Source of the DNA: Arachidicoccus terrestris
Lineage (GTDB): Bacteria; Bacteroidota; Bacteroidia; Chitinophagales; Chitinophagaceae
Direction: 5' to 3'
Assembly: GCF_020042345.1 (NCBI RefSeq)
Contig: NZ_CP083387.1
Span: 2,790,001-2,854,000, forward strand
Length of the DNA stretch: 64,000 bases
Below, one piece after another: positions 1 through 9,717 of this stretch. The notes beneath the pieces are model-generated. The model had not been told where the DNA came from and ran no database searches. It saw only the letters and a program-made list of their open reading frames with translations. Numbering within the stretch: the first letter of the stretch is position 1; every line of letters starts with the position of its first letter. A program made the position numbers and the translations under genes.

Positions 1-1
1 T

Positions 2-979
2 GAACTGGACACCGTTCCCTGCACCGTTGAAGTACCGGTTTTCTATATTAACTCCAATTGGTATCGTAATGGTTGCTTCCTCCTTGAAAGATATTTTGAA
101 GGGGTACAACTCGTTCATGAATCTGGATGTAACTTTAGGCTGTCAGTAACAGGGGAAAATGTCTTTGAGGCACTGAACCTACTGAACCTTGTTGCGATCT
201 TTACTCACCTGACTAATGTAGACGGATTAGATACTTTTATTGACAATTCCCTGATTGACAAATATGTTAGGGTTTTGACCAATATTGAAAAGGTGCCGTA
301 TTTTGTTTTTTATCTGTTTATCAAAAGGGCCGTTAAAAACCAGGGTCAGTTTCTCATTGCGAAACCGGTCTTTGAAAGCTACTTGGCCAAATATGGATTA
401 GCGGTCAATTTTATGAGAGAGGATACGCAGCAATCGAGAATCCGGTTTGTTACCGAAGCTATTGGCATAGCGTTGCCTGTATTGGATATCGGCTGCGGTG
501 AATTTTCTTATTATAAGAGACTGATGAACATGGGGCTGACCGCTAATTATTATGCAATAGACCGGGATGAACGACTGGAAAGACTCGCCAGAAGCATCAC
601 ATATCGTATAGAATCTTCGAATTTACTATTTCGCACGGATTTTAATGAGGTGCCAAAGGAAGTGCGACTTAATGTGATCATTAGTGAGGTGATTGAGCAC
701 AATAGCGTGCAAGATGCAGTAGAATTAATAAAGGTAGTGCTTCAGTTTAATTTTAACAAAGTAGTCATCTCGACCCCCAACGCAGATTTTAACCAATTTT
801 ATTTTGAGCAGGGGTTCAGGCATACCGATCATCAGTTTGAATTTTCAATAGCGGAATTCAAACAATTTATTGAAACTGCGACCATCGGTCTTGATAATAT
901 TAACGTAAGCTATGCACAGGTAGGTGACCAGATCAATGGGCTGCGGCCTACACAACTGTGTATTCTTGAAAAAATATAA
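2..979 (+). CDS. hen1: Hen1-type 3'-terminal RNA ribose 2'-O-methyltransferase (5' end cut by window edge)
   Basis: The reading frame is open from the left edge to the TAA at 977-979, so the start lies outside the window; the TTG at 275 is only an internal codon. The C-terminal half is a SAM-dependent methyltransferase with a DIGCGE glycine motif near residue 162 of the visible part, then the Hen1 hallmarks SEVIEHN (metal-binding Glu/Glu/His), STPNADFN and FRHTDHQFEF. The preceding part matches the position of the bacterial Hen1 N-terminal domain, which in known systems contacts and activates the Pnkp ligase. The known role is to methylate the 2'-OH of a cleaved RNA 3' end before ligation, so that the repaired RNA resists re-cleavage. 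Three bases separate it from the ligase gene, which implies one operon. Confidence 0.88.
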   Translation, partial: ELDTVPCTVEVPVFYINSNWYRNGCFLLERYFEGVQLVHESGCNFRLSVTGENVFEALNLLNLVAIFTHLTNVDGLDTFIDNSLIDKYVRVLTNIEKVPYFVFYLFIKRAVKNQGQFLIAKPVFESYLAKYGLAVNFMREDTQQSRIRFVTEAIGIALPVLDIGCGEFSYYKRLMNMGLTANYYAIDRDERLERLARSITYRIESSNLLFRTDFNEVPKEVRLNVIISEVIEHNSVQDAVELIKVVLQFNFNKVVISTPNADFNQFYFEQGFRHTDHQFEFSIAEFKQFIETATIGLDNINVSYAQVGDQINGLRPTQLCILEKI

Positions 980-982
980 ACT

Positions 983-2185
983 ATGGATCTTCAGGAAAAA
1001 GAATTAGAATTAAGAAAGATTCGTTCCAGGATTGAGTGGATGTGCAAAGATAAGATTGCTGCTTTCTCTGCCACCATCTCACCGGCTCCCAAGTCAGCGG
1101 AACGCAAAGAGATAGAAAGCCTGTATGAAGGCGTTCGCTATTATGTTGAAAATGGCGTCAAGGATCTTGTATTTCAGCAGAAGTATATGGGCTCTTATTG
1201 TGACATCTACCTTCATAAGGATATGGACAATACTTATTTTGTCAGCAGAAACGGATATAAGATCGATTCTATCAATCTGACAGAGGCGAAACTGGCCTGT
1301 GAGGATCTATATTCGATATTTGACTGGACAGATCTGGAACTGGTCATTGTGCAGGCGGAATTATTGCCCTGGCATGTGATGGGGGGCCGGCTAATTGAAC
1401 GTGAGTTTGATGGTTATTTGAAAGCACACCAAACTAGGCTGGATTATTATAAATCCAGTGGATTACTGGCAAAAACTCAGCGGGTTAAAGAGGGACAGGC
1501 GTTTACTGAGTTTCTGTCTGACAGAAAAGCGCTGTCTGGTAAGGCCGTGAAAAAGAAGTATCCCGCTCATATTGTGCGGCAATTTGATGCGCTGGCAGCT
1601 TTTGAGCCGCCAGAACTCCAAAGTTATGCCGAGGGGACTGAAGTTTACGAAAGGCAAATCAGATATTATGGGAAAGAGGGCGATCTGTACTTCAAACCAT
1701 TTAATATCCTGAAAAAGATCTACGCTGATGGGCGTGAAGAGATACCGAATGATAATCTGACTTATAGTCAGGTCAATCCCGATGAGATGAAAGTTGTACA
1801 TATAGATAATGTAGATGAGCTTCAGGAAAAGCTGGTACCGGTCTACGGCTGGTATAATGCGCTCTGCCGTGAAATGGCAGAGGGTATTGTGATCAAACCA
1901 CAAAAAGCATTTGTCAAAGGCGTAGTGCCCGCCCTGAAAGTCCGTAATAATGACTACCTGACTATGATCTATGGAATCGATTTTTTACAGGATATGGAAA
2001 CACAGATCAGAAAAAGGAAAACCGGTAATAAAATGGTCTGTTCGATGAATGACTGGCAGATCAATTTTGCGCTTCTGCAGATCCCTTATCAGGATATCCG
2101 GACAGAAAACTATTATTACAAGAACCTGATGCTGGATAGAATTCTTCAGGAGAAGGCAGAACTAAAATTAGATCCTTCGCTTTAA
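983..2185 (+). CDS. Stand-alone RNA ligase resembling the Pnkp ligase domain
   Basis: This 400-residue protein is a covalent nucleotidyltransferase. Motif I is QKYMGS with the putative AMP-accepting Lys67. SRNGY follows as motif III-like sequence. Around residues 300-325 lies EGIVIKP, then PALKVRNNDYLTMIYG. That last block is the distinctive signature of the C-terminal ligase module of bacterial Pnkp, rather than of DNA ligases or T4 Rnl1. In classical Pnkp the kinase, phosphatase and ligase are one polypeptide; here the ligase is separate. It lies between hen1 and the kinase/phosphatase gene with gaps of 3 and 17 bases, so it probably seals RNA ends healed by its neighbours. The ATG at 983 is the natural start. 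Confidence 0.85.
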   Translation: MDLQEKELELRKIRSRIEWMCKDKIAAFSATISPAPKSAERKEIESLYEGVRYYVENGVKDLVFQQKYMGSYCDIYLHKDMDNTYFVSRNGYKIDSINLTEAKLACEDLYSIFDWTDLELVIVQAELLPWHVMGGRLIEREFDGYLKAHQTRLDYYKSSGLLAKTQRVKEGQAFTEFLSDRKALSGKAVKKKYPAHIVRQFDALAAFEPPELQSYAEGTEVYERQIRYYGKEGDLYFKPFNILKKIYADGREEIPNDNLTYSQVNPDEMKVVHIDNVDELQEKLVPVYGWYNALCREMAEGIVIKPQKAFVKGVVPALKVRNNDYLTMIYGIDFLQDMETQIRKRKTGNKMVCSMNDWQINFALLQIPYQDIRTENYYYKNLMLDRILQEKAELKLDPSL

Positions 2186-2202
2186 ATATAAATGTATAGA
2201 TC

Positions 2203-3120
2203 ATGAGCAGGAGAAATCCACAATTATTAATCTTAGTGGGTGCGCCGGGAAGTGGCAAAACCACTTTCGCCAAATATCACGTGAGGGTGCACCAGAATTG
2301 GGTGCGACTGAGCCGGGATGACTTTAGAGGTATGCAGTTCTCTGAGAGTTTTTTGTCAGAGGAGTTAGAAGGTGCTATCACAGAGATGATGTTTTCGTGT
2401 ATCCGAAAGATGTTACTGCGGAAGTTGAATGTAGTAGCAGATGCGACTCATACCAAATACGCGTATATTGAACAGTATATTCAACTGTTCGGTCATATGG
2501 CAGACATCAGTTTTAAGGTCTTTCAGGAGCCCATTGAAAAACTGGTTGAAAACTGTGAGAAAAGAACGGTGGAAGGAGGTCGATCTATGTCCGGGAAGGC
2601 TGTACGGCATCACTTTGAGGCTCTAGAAACATTGCTGAAAACGGATGATCTGAATTTTAGAGCAAGAACTTTCAGACCGAATATCACTGCGGAGCAGGAT
2701 ATCAATCTGCCTAAGGCCATTATCTGTGACCTGGACGGCACCCTGGCCCTTATTAATGACAGAGATCCTTTTGACGGTTCCAAGTGTGAAAACGATACAT
2801 TGAATGTGCCGGTGGCTAGTACACTTGGCTATTACAAACAGAACGGGTATCAGGTTCTACTTGTATCTGGCAGGGAAGATACATACAGAGGGCAGACCGA
2901 GCTTTTTTTGCAAAAGCATCAGGTCGGTTATGATGCTCTCTGGATGCGCCCTGCAGGTACGTATATAAAGGATAGCCTTCTCAAGAGAGAAATTTATTCT
3001 TCCCGGATCCATGGAAAGTATTATGTCTCTTTGGTGCTGGATGACAGAGACCAGGTGGTAGACATGTGGCGCAAAGACCTGAAACTTCCATGTTTTCAGG
3101 TGTTTTATGGTGATTTCTGA
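2203..3120 (+). CDS. Polynucleotide kinase / HAD 3'-phosphatase (T4 Pnkp-like end-healing enzyme)
   Basis: This 305-residue protein has the same domain order as phage T4 Pnkp. The N-terminal kinase has a P-loop GAPGSGKT at residues 13-20, then LSRDDFRG with the catalytic-type Asp, DATHTK, and an arginine-rich lid segment. The C-terminal HAD phosphatase begins with CDLDGTLA (Asp176 and Asp178), then VSGRED and VLDDRDQVVDMWR, ending in GDF as T4 Pnkp does. The predicted activities are phosphorylation of RNA 5'-OH ends and removal of 2',3'-cyclic or 3' phosphates. It lacks the metallophosphoesterase phosphatase that sits between kinase and ligase in Clostridium-type Pnkp. It is the last gene of the hen1 operon and is followed by a long hairpin. 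Confidence 0.88.
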   Translation: MSRRNPQLLILVGAPGSGKTTFAKYHVRVHQNWVRLSRDDFRGMQFSESFLSEELEGAITEMMFSCIRKMLLRKLNVVADATHTKYAYIEQYIQLFGHMADISFKVFQEPIEKLVENCEKRTVEGGRSMSGKAVRHHFEALETLLKTDDLNFRARTFRPNITAEQDINLPKAIICDLDGTLALINDRDPFDGSKCENDTLNVPVASTLGYYKQNGYQVLLVSGREDTYRGQTELFLQKHQVGYDALWMRPAGTYIKDSLLKREIYSSRIHGKYYVSLVLDDRDQVVDMWRKDLKLPCFQVFYGDF

Positions 3121-3133
3121 TAGAGAAAATCCA

Positions 3134-3187
3134 AAAGGCATGCCATTGAGCCGGGAAGTTACTTCTCCAGCGCAATGGCATGCCTTT
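3134..3187 (+). terminator. Long perfect hairpin after the RNA-repair operon
   Basis: A 15-bp perfect inverted repeat (3134-3148 with 3173-3187, core GGCATGCC) encloses a second inverted repeat, GAAGT/ACTTC. It starts 14 bases after the kinase stop codon. The T-tract is short (TTTCAAAG), so it may act as a terminator or as an RNA 3'-end stabiliser. Confidence 0.55.
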
Positions 3188-3288
3188 CAAAGAGCAGTAT
3201 CAGTATCCTGGCCACTTTATTTAGGTATCTACTTTCATCAGGACAGCGGCTCCTTTTTAATTTTCGATCCTTTAAAGTCACTTACATA

Positions 3289-4380
3289 CTAAATTTTAAA
3301 ATACTCCCGATACCGATCGTATAAATGCCCTGCCTGAAGGTAAGCGGATTGCGGGCTCATAAAGTGAGAAAATTCAAAAGTGATAGCCTTGTCATAGGCT
3401 TGCCGTTTAGCAGCCTCTAATTTGAGTCGCAGCTTGTCAAATTTGATAGGCAGAAATTTGATGGGCATATCCCTGTCAAAAGTCTCTGCGTTGGTCCAGC
3501 ATTTCATCTTATACTTATCGGCTAATTTTTTGTTGACAGAGAAAAAGGCGTCTAACTCGTCATAGTCAATATGTCCATCCTGAAAGGCGCAGGCGTCAAC
3601 CACATCATGTATGCCACTAAATATCTCATCCCATTCTCGTTCATGCTGCTGAACGGAGACCGCTTTAGCTTTCGATACATCACCCGAAGCTGCCGCTACC
3701 GCTTTTTTCCCATCTATCCATGGGGAGATAAACGTGGGTAGCCCGTCAGAAACATTTTTGCATTGTTTACCCATCTCGTGAAAGGCGCCTATAGCGCCTT
3801 TGGTTTGCCGGCTGATCTCTCCACTGATATACCAGCCCTGAAAACTTTTGTATTTACTGCCGTAATTTTTCCATACTTCGTCAATAACAAATTTGTTGGA
3901 CTCGACCTCATAGCGCATATCACCTGTATCCCAGTATTTACCTGAATCATATAGCCCGAAATAAAACTTCATGTTGTACTTGTCTGCTAATTTCAGATAT
4001 AAGGCCAACAGATCGGCGGAAGGCATGTAACACCCTTTAGCGAGTAAGTACTTAGAAGGGTAGGTGATGAATTTTCGGTATCCGCTCCTGATCATAATCA
4101 CAGTGTCAATGCCAATCGCCTTCATGTGCTGAAAATCCTGATCCCACTCTTTTTCACCCCAATTCTGATGGGGAATATCATGAGAAATTTCATCCAGGAA
4201 GGTGCCCGTAATGGGAAGCGCATCGGGGTGAGGAATTATTAGCGGGTTGCTTTGTAACCCGGGCTCTGGATTACTAAGGATTGCTGCATTTGACCGATTT
4301 GGAAGCAGGGAAGCGGCAATGACGGATGAACCTGCCAAAGAGGCCTTCTTTAAGAAATCCCGGCGAGAATTTGCTTTCAT
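3289..4380 (-). CDS. Exported DUF4434-like glycosidase-fold protein with Tat signal
   Basis: I choose the ATG at 4380, giving 363 residues, because it puts a twin-arginine signal (SRRDFLKKASLAG plus a hydrophobic stretch) at the very N terminus; the frame extends 20 codons further upstream without a signal-like sequence. The mature part, with TGTFLDEISHDIPHQNWG, ThrValIleMet-IleArgSerGly and YFGLYDSGKYW, is typical of DUF4434, a TIM-barrel family related to glycoside hydrolases and common in Bacteroidota. Conserved acidic residues in GEIS and in the C-terminal WTNAETF segment could be catalytic, but this is inference. It converges on the RNA-repair operon and has no operon partner. Confidence 0.72.
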   Translation of the reverse strand: MKANSRRDFLKKASLAGSSVIAASLLPNRSNAAILSNPEPGLQSNPLIIPHPDALPITGTFLDEISHDIPHQNWGEKEWDQDFQHMKAIGIDTVIMIRSGYRKFITYPSKYLLAKGCYMPSADLLALYLKLADKYNMKFYFGLYDSGKYWDTGDMRYEVESNKFVIDEVWKNYGSKYKSFQGWYISGEISRQTKGAIGAFHEMGKQCKNVSDGLPTFISPWIDGKKAVAAASGDVSKAKAVSVQQHEREWDEIFSGIHDVVDACAFQDGHIDYDELDAFFSVNKKLADKYKMKCWTNAETFDRDMPIKFLPIKFDKLRLKLEAAKRQAYDKAITFEFSHFMSPQSAYLQAGHLYDRYREYFKI

Positions 4381-4440
4381 AGCTAAATTTAGATGTAAGG
4401 TGTGCTTGACTATATCATTGTCTGTCAGCGCATATAGCAA

Positions 4441-4640
4441 GTAAATCTAATAATTTTTTCGCAAACACCCTTCAAATTTTGGAGTTAAGCTAGAAAGTCA
4501 TGCTCCATAATAATAAGAAACTGGCGCTGCTGTCCAAGCCTAAATAGGCTATTCGGCCTTCCAAACTCGTTTCGGGCTATCATGCTCCCTGCAACTGCAT
4601 GGGTCGGGGAAATGGCATCCTTACAAGCTTCAATAGCTGT
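4441..4640. other. Gene-free spacer with short hairpins
   Basis: About 200 bases separate two minus-strand genes. The spacer holds a short hairpin, GCCTA-aa-TAGGC, near 4540 and no convincing reading frame or full promoter. Confidence 0.4.
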
Positions 4641-5195
4641 TTAGGTGTGCATATCTGCGGCCAGCCGCGTAATCTTTTTATTTTTGTCCTTTAGCTTCTG
4701 ATAGCGTTCCATACCACGGTTAATTGCCTGGCCGATCACTTTTTGGTTCGTTCCTTCTGTTATGGTCTCCGCTTTTTTCTCTTTTCCCTTATCGATTCTT
4801 TTAATAAACTGCCGTTTTATCTTTTCAGCTCGTTTATCCTTGGGATCATATGGTTGTAATTTAACTCTGGCTTTGACTGCCCCTGCCTGCACCAGTGTTT
4901 GGATTAAATACACTTGATTTGCTTCCAGGTCTGCCTCCAGGAAGTCCCGGTTTTCGGATAAAGCCCAGAAGAGTTTTTTTCCGGGGGTACATTCATAGAC
5001 AAGATGGCCACCTGCGCTGATCAATCCCAGATACTTTGTGGAATCAAATAATCTAAATTGGACGGCGAATGCTGTTACGGGTGGTCTCTCAAAAATAACG
5101 AGCGCTTTACCAGGATGTGGGCTTGGCAGTTCCTGAGCCCCGGCCGCTGTGCAGATTATCCCGGCGAGGAAGAAAAGAAAGGCAAACTTTCTCAT
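4641..5195 (-). CDS. Exported DUF2846-like protein of unknown function
   Basis: I choose the internal ATG at 5195, giving 184 residues, because it is followed directly by a signal peptide (MRKFAFLFFLAG... ending AGAQ, signal peptidase I type). The frame extends 22 codons further with no signal character. The mature region has a beta-rich pattern (GKALVIFERPP, then KYLGLISAGGHLVYECTPGKKLFWA) that resembles DUF2846. The last 60 residues are strongly basic and probably helical. No catalytic motif is visible, and the protein probably sits in the periplasm or on the outer membrane. Confidence 0.6.
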   Translation of the reverse strand: MRKFAFLFFLAGIICTAAGAQELPSPHPGKALVIFERPPVTAFAVQFRLFDSTKYLGLISAGGHLVYECTPGKKLFWALSENRDFLEADLEANQVYLIQTLVQAGAVKARVKLQPYDPKDKRAEKIKRQFIKRIDKGKEKKAETITEGTNQKVIGQAINRGMERYQKLKDKNKKITRLAADMHT

Positions 5196-5672
5196 AGCGT
5201 AAGTATTAATAGTGCCAGCGAATTTATGATTAAGGTCGTTGATAGCCAAAACTTTGTCCATTCCATCCCTTCGTTATTAATTATACATTTTTTTAATGTA
5301 TTAGTATCTATAACTCATTAAACATTTCAAAACCTGGCATAAGCATAAAATACTATACTGGAAGGAAGAATAGTCCACACCATTTGTATGACAAGCTCAT
5401 TTAAGGAAATTGCTTCCCCTTTAGTCTGTCTTAGAGGAGCTATGGTTATAAGAAAGCCGAGCGTTCAGGATAAATTATTGATTATCAAATTTTATTCTAG
5501 ACCGCTTGCGCCCTTCAGACTTCCCCACATTGGTTATTTTCGTATCCTGGTAAATGACGAAAATTGGCGGTTGAGGTGAACAGTCTGACAACAGAAGCTG
5601 GATAATTTGAGACGATAGATCCGGCAAAATGACCTATTTTTGCGCTTTGAGGCAATAAATTTGAAAAAAAAG
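5196..5672. other. Gene-free, AT-rich upstream region of the ribosomal operon
   Basis: Only short frames without homology or signals are present, for example 5388-5579 on the plus strand. I see no gene here. The right edge carries the rpsJ promoter. Confidence 0.5.
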
Positions 5673-5703
5673 TTTGTCCATTCAAAAACTAAACATACCT
5701 TTG
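5673..5703 (+). promoter_or_regulatory. Promoter of the S10-spc operon (TTTG-N19-TACCTTTG)
   Basis: A -33 element TTTG at 5673-5676 and a -7 element TACCTTTG at 5696-5703 are exactly 19 bp apart, the consensus arrangement for the Bacteroidota housekeeping sigma factor. The rpsJ ATG lies 30 bases downstream, so the leader is short. Confidence 0.82.
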
Positions 5704-5733
5704 CAATCCCAATAAAAAATTGGGTGTTATATT

Positions 5734-6039
5734 ATGTCTCAACGCATCAGAATAAAATTACAATCTTACGATCACAACTTGGTAGATAAGTCTGCTGAGA
5801 AGATAGTTAAAACCGTACGTGGAACAGGCGCTGTTGTTACAGGTCCTATTCCTTTACCTACGCACAAGAGAATTTTCACTGTGCTGCGTTCACCGCACGT
5901 GAATAAGAAGAGTCGTGAACAGTTCCAGTTAGCTACACATAAACGTCTGCTGGATATTTACACTTCTTCCTCCAGAACTGTTGACGCACTCAGCAAACTG
6001 GATCTTCCTTCTGGCGTAGAGGTTGAAATTAAGGCATAA
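5734..6039 (+). CDS. rpsJ: 30S ribosomal protein S10
   Basis: This 101-residue protein has the usual S10 length and the motifs [20 protein letters not shown] and [14 protein letters not shown]10 belongs to the 30S head and in many bacteria also links NusB/NusG to antitermination. It is the first gene of the operon and sits right behind the promoter. In many Bacteroidota rpsL, rpsG and fusA precede it, but they do not here. Confidence 0.97.
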   Translation: MSQRIRIKLQSYDHNLVDKSAEKIVKTVRGTGAVVTGPIPLPTHKRIFTVLRSPHVNKKSREQFQLATHKRLLDIYTSSSRTVDALSKLDLPSGVEVEIKA

Positions 6040-6323
6040 GATAGACGTAATGTGGCCATTATATATGGCGCAGCTCTTATATTATTATTAAAAGTCATCT
6101 CTCAATTGCCTTCGGCAAGAAAAGAGCTCTGATAGAAAGATATTCAAACTACTATTGTTTGAACTGTAAAATATAAAACAGGCCCTTCGAGGTTTGTTTG
6201 TCATCGGTACTTCTCAAGTTTAATAGTTAAACGACAACAGAAAAGGTCGATGATGACAGAGATTGAAATACTGCTTCATTCAGTATTGTCTCCAAAACCT
6301 ACGCGGGGCAAAAAACCGCAAAA
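6040..6323 (+). promoter_or_regulatory. Structured intercistronic region before rplC
   Basis: This 284-base gap is by far the longest in the ribosomal operon. It contains several perfect inverted repeats on the plus strand: AGCTCTT (6072-6078) with AAGAGCT (6122-6128), a TTGCC/GGCAA hairpin near 6116, TTCAAAC/GTTTGAA (6143-6163), TGTCATC/GATGACA (6199-6258) and AATACTG/CAGTATT (6267-6287). It could be an autoregulatory leader bound by a ribosomal protein such as L3 or L4, or an RNA processing zone. I do not recognise it as a described element. Confidence 0.5.
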
Positions 6324-6941
6324 ATGAAAGGAATTATTGGAAAGAAAATTGGTATGACCAGCGTCTTCGGCCCCGAGGGCAAACAGATCGCTGTTACTAT
6401 CATTGAAGCAGAGCCCAATGTTGTAACCCAAATTAAAAATCAGGAAACTGACGGTTACAGTGCACTACAGTTAGCTGTAGGTGACAAAAAAGAAAAGAAC
6501 TCAACCAAAGCTGCCATCAACCACTTCGCGAAAGCAAGCACTTCTGCTAAGAAAATCGTTAAAGAATTTCGCGATTATTCCATCGAAAAGAATTTAGGAG
6601 AAACCATTACAGTTGACATCTTCACTGAAGGAGAGTCTGTTGACGTTGTAGGTACTACCAAAGGTAAAGGCTTCCAGGGTGTTGTAAAACGCCATGGTTT
6701 TGCCGGTGTGGGTGAAGCTTCCCATGGTCAGCATGACCGTTCCCGTGCTCCGGGATCTATCGGTGGATCTTCCTATCCTTCAAGAGTATTTAAAGGAATG
6801 AGAATGGCTGGCCGCATGGGTAATGACCGTGTAAAAATGAAAGGTCTTAAAGTCGTTAAAATCTTCCCTGAAAAGAACTATATCTTAATAAGTGGCTCTG
6901 TTCCAGGTCATATCGGCTCAACAGTTTTCATCCAAAAATAA
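6324..6941 (+). CDS. rplC: 50S ribosomal protein L3
   Basis: The 205 residues begin [15 protein letters not shown] and contain the L3 loop signature [15 protein letters not shown] with [15 protein letters not shown], which reaches the peptidyl-transferase centre. Length and order (L3-L4-L23-L2) are standard. It follows the structured 284-base gap, so its expression may be set separately from rpsJ. Confidence 0.97.
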   Translation: MKGIIGKKIGMTSVFGPEGKQIAVTIIEAEPNVVTQIKNQETDGYSALQLAVGDKKEKNSTKAAINHFAKASTSAKKIVKEFRDYSIEKNLGETITVDIFTEGESVDVVGTTKGKGFQGVVKRHGFAGVGEASHGQHDRSRAPGSIGGSSYPSRVFKGMRMAGRMGNDRVKMKGLKVVKIFPEKNYILISGSVPGHIGSTVFIQK

Positions 6942-6988
6942 AAGTAAAGAATTCAGGAAAAATTATTCTTTACCCAAATTGAATAAAC

Positions 6989-7624
6989 ATGCAATTAGAA
7001 GTTTTAAATACAACAGGAAAATCTACAGGCAGATCCGTTGAGTTGCCTGATGAAATATTTGGCGCAGAACCGAACAATCACGTGATCTATCTGGCCGTTA
7101 AGCAGTATCTGGCTGCAAGACGTCAGGGAACACATAAAGTAAAGACCCGCGCTGAAGTTCAGGGTGCAAGCCGCAAATTACACAAACAAAAAGGTACCGG
7201 AGGTTCCCGTAAAGGCAACATCCGCAACCCTTTATATAAAGGTGGTGGTACGATCTTCGGACCTAAACCGCACGCTTACACCATCAAGCTGAACAGAAAA
7301 GTGAAAGACCTGGCTAAAGTCAGTGCCCTTTCTCATAAAGCTAAGGAAAGCGCAATTGTTGTTTTAGAAGATCTCACCTATGATGCTCCTAAAACAAAAC
7401 AATTCGCACAGTTATTGGCCGATCTGAATGTTGCTGGTAAGAAAGTTTTATTTGTATTACCAGAGTATAACGACAATGTTTACCTGAGCCTGAGAAACTT
7501 ACCAAGAGTTGGTAGCACATTACTGGCTGACATCAATACGTATGATGTGGTAAATGCAGACATCGTCGTATTTACTGAAGATGCAGCGAAGCTTTTATCT
7601 GATAAAGAAGAAGCGGCAGCTTAA
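6989..7624 (+). CDS. rplD: 50S ribosomal protein L4
   Basis: This 211-residue protein has the L4 loop KQKGTGGSRKGNIRNPLYKGGGTIFG region that lines the exit tunnel. In enterobacteria L4 represses this operon; whether it does so here is unknown, but the structured gap before rplC would be a possible target. Confidence 0.97.
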   Translation: MQLEVLNTTGKSTGRSVELPDEIFGAEPNNHVIYLAVKQYLAARRQGTHKVKTRAEVQGASRKLHKQKGTGGSRKGNIRNPLYKGGGTIFGPKPHAYTIKLNRKVKDLAKVSALSHKAKESAIVVLEDLTYDAPKTKQFAQLLADLNVAGKKVLFVLPEYNDNVYLSLRNLPRVGSTLLADINTYDVVNADIVVFTEDAAKLLSDKEEAAA

Positions 7625-7699
7625 AAAGGGATCTAATAGAATTTGAATCACTTATGCCCAGGCATAACGTCTGTCAGACAGAAATAAAAAAATAAACAG

Positions 7700-7999
7700 A
7701 TGAAACTTACAGAAGTTTTAATAAAACCCATCCTTACCGAAAAGGCAAATGCTCAAAGCGAAAAGCTGAACAAATTTGCTTTCCGTGTAAATCGTCGGGC
7801 GAACAAACTGGAGATCAAAGATGCGATCGAATCTTTTTACGGAGTGACCGTAAAAGAAGTACATACCATCGTTGTACCGGCAAAAAACAAAACCCGTTTT
7901 ACTAAAGCCGGATATGTAGAAGGCAGAAAGCCTGCTTACAAGAAAGCTTATGTAACCGTTGCTGAGGGCGATACAATCGATCTTTACGGTACAGTTTAA
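7700..7999 (+). CDS. rplW: 50S ribosomal protein L23
   Basis: The 99 residues begin with the L23 signature KLTEVLIKPILTEKA and carry the extended loop typical of this protein at the exit of the ribosomal tunnel, where trigger factor and SRP dock. Its position between L4 and L2 is standard. Confidence 0.96.
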   Translation: MKLTEVLIKPILTEKANAQSEKLNKFAFRVNRRANKLEIKDAIESFYGVTVKEVHTIVVPAKNKTRFTKAGYVEGRKPAYKKAYVTVAEGDTIDLYGTV

Positions 8000-8058
8000 A
8001 TTAAACATTCACAAATTATAGTAAGCGAAGCTGAAAATTTCGCATAAAAGTAGATAAA

Positions 8059-8898
<840 letters not shown>

Positions 8899-8959
8899 TT
8901 CAATCTGTTAAAATGGTTCCTGGGTCAGACCGGGGACAAATAAACAAACAATATAAATT

Positions 8960-9229
8960 ATGGCTCGTTCAATTAAAAAAGGCCCATACGTAGATGCTAA
9001 CCTGGAACAAAAAGTTCAGGCGATCATTGATGGCAAAGCAAAGAAGTCTGTAATCAAAACATGGAGCCGTCGCTCCACAATTATTCCCGATTTCGTGGGA
9101 CAGACTTTTGCAGTTCATAACGGTAATAAATTCATTCCCGTTTATGTAACGGAATTTATGGTAGGACATAAGCTCGGAGAGTTTGCGCCAACCAGAAACT
9201 TCAGAGGTCACGCAGGTAGCAAAAAATAA
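8960..9229 (+). CDS. rpsS: 30S ribosomal protein S19
   Basis: The 89-residue protein begins [12 protein letters not shown] and ends with [18 protein letters not shown], the S19 signature. It binds the 30S head together with S13. Order L2-S19-L22 is standard. Confidence 0.96.
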   Translation: MARSIKKGPYVDANLEQKVQAIIDGKAKKSVIKTWSRRSTIIPDFVGQTFAVHNGNKFIPVYVTEFMVGHKLGEFAPTRNFRGHAGSKK

Positions 9230-9276
9230 TTATAAAAAGTTGAGTCGGGTAACGCCTGACACAAAAATATAAGAAA

Positions 9277-9621
9277 ATGGAAGCAGTAGCTAAATTAAAG
9301 AATTATCCTACAGGGCCACGTAAAATGCGTTTGTTGGCAGATGTTATCCGTGGTATGGAAGTAGAGAAATCTCTTTCTATCCTGGAATTTCATCCTCAGC
9401 ATAATGCGAAGCCACTGGCTAAGTTGCTGAAAAGCGCCATCTCAAACTGGGAGCAGAAAAATGATGGACAGAGTGCAGCGGATGCAAATCTGGTGGTGAA
9501 AACTATTTATGTTGACGGTGGGCGTACGATCAAGAGAATGCGTCCTGCTCCGCAAGGACGTGGTCACAAGATCCGTAAGCGCAGCAATCATGTAACCATC
9601 ATAGTGGATACAAAAGCATAA
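9277..9621 (+). CDS. rplV: 50S ribosomal protein L22
   Basis: The 114 residues contain [21 protein letters not shown] and a C-terminal hairpin segment, [23 protein letters not shown], that lines the exit tunnel in known structures. Length and place in the operon are standard. Confidence 0.96.
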   Translation: MEAVAKLKNYPTGPRKMRLLADVIRGMEVEKSLSILEFHPQHNAKPLAKLLKSAISNWEQKNDGQSAADANLVVKTIYVDGGRTIKRMRPAPQGRGHKIRKRSNHVTIIVDTKA

Positions 9622-9717
9622 TTAAAGAAAACGGGTAGCGACCAGTTCGTTACGTATTAAACAAATAAACATTGAAAGTGCGACAGCATCAAACTTTCGA
9701 ATTTTCAAATCAACAAT

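Noticed and set aside
275-979. TTG start for the Hen1 gene at 275
   Set aside because: The same frame is open to the left edge and encodes plausible N-terminal domain sequence, so the gene is truncated by the window rather than starting here.
1463-1903. 146-residue minus-strand frame inside the RNA ligase gene
   Set aside because: It lies wholly opposite a gene with clear motifs and has no recognisable features of its own.
5388-5579. 63-residue frame upstream of rpsJ
   Set aside because: No signal, motif or supported promoter; composition looks like spacer, and it lies in the ribosomal promoter region.
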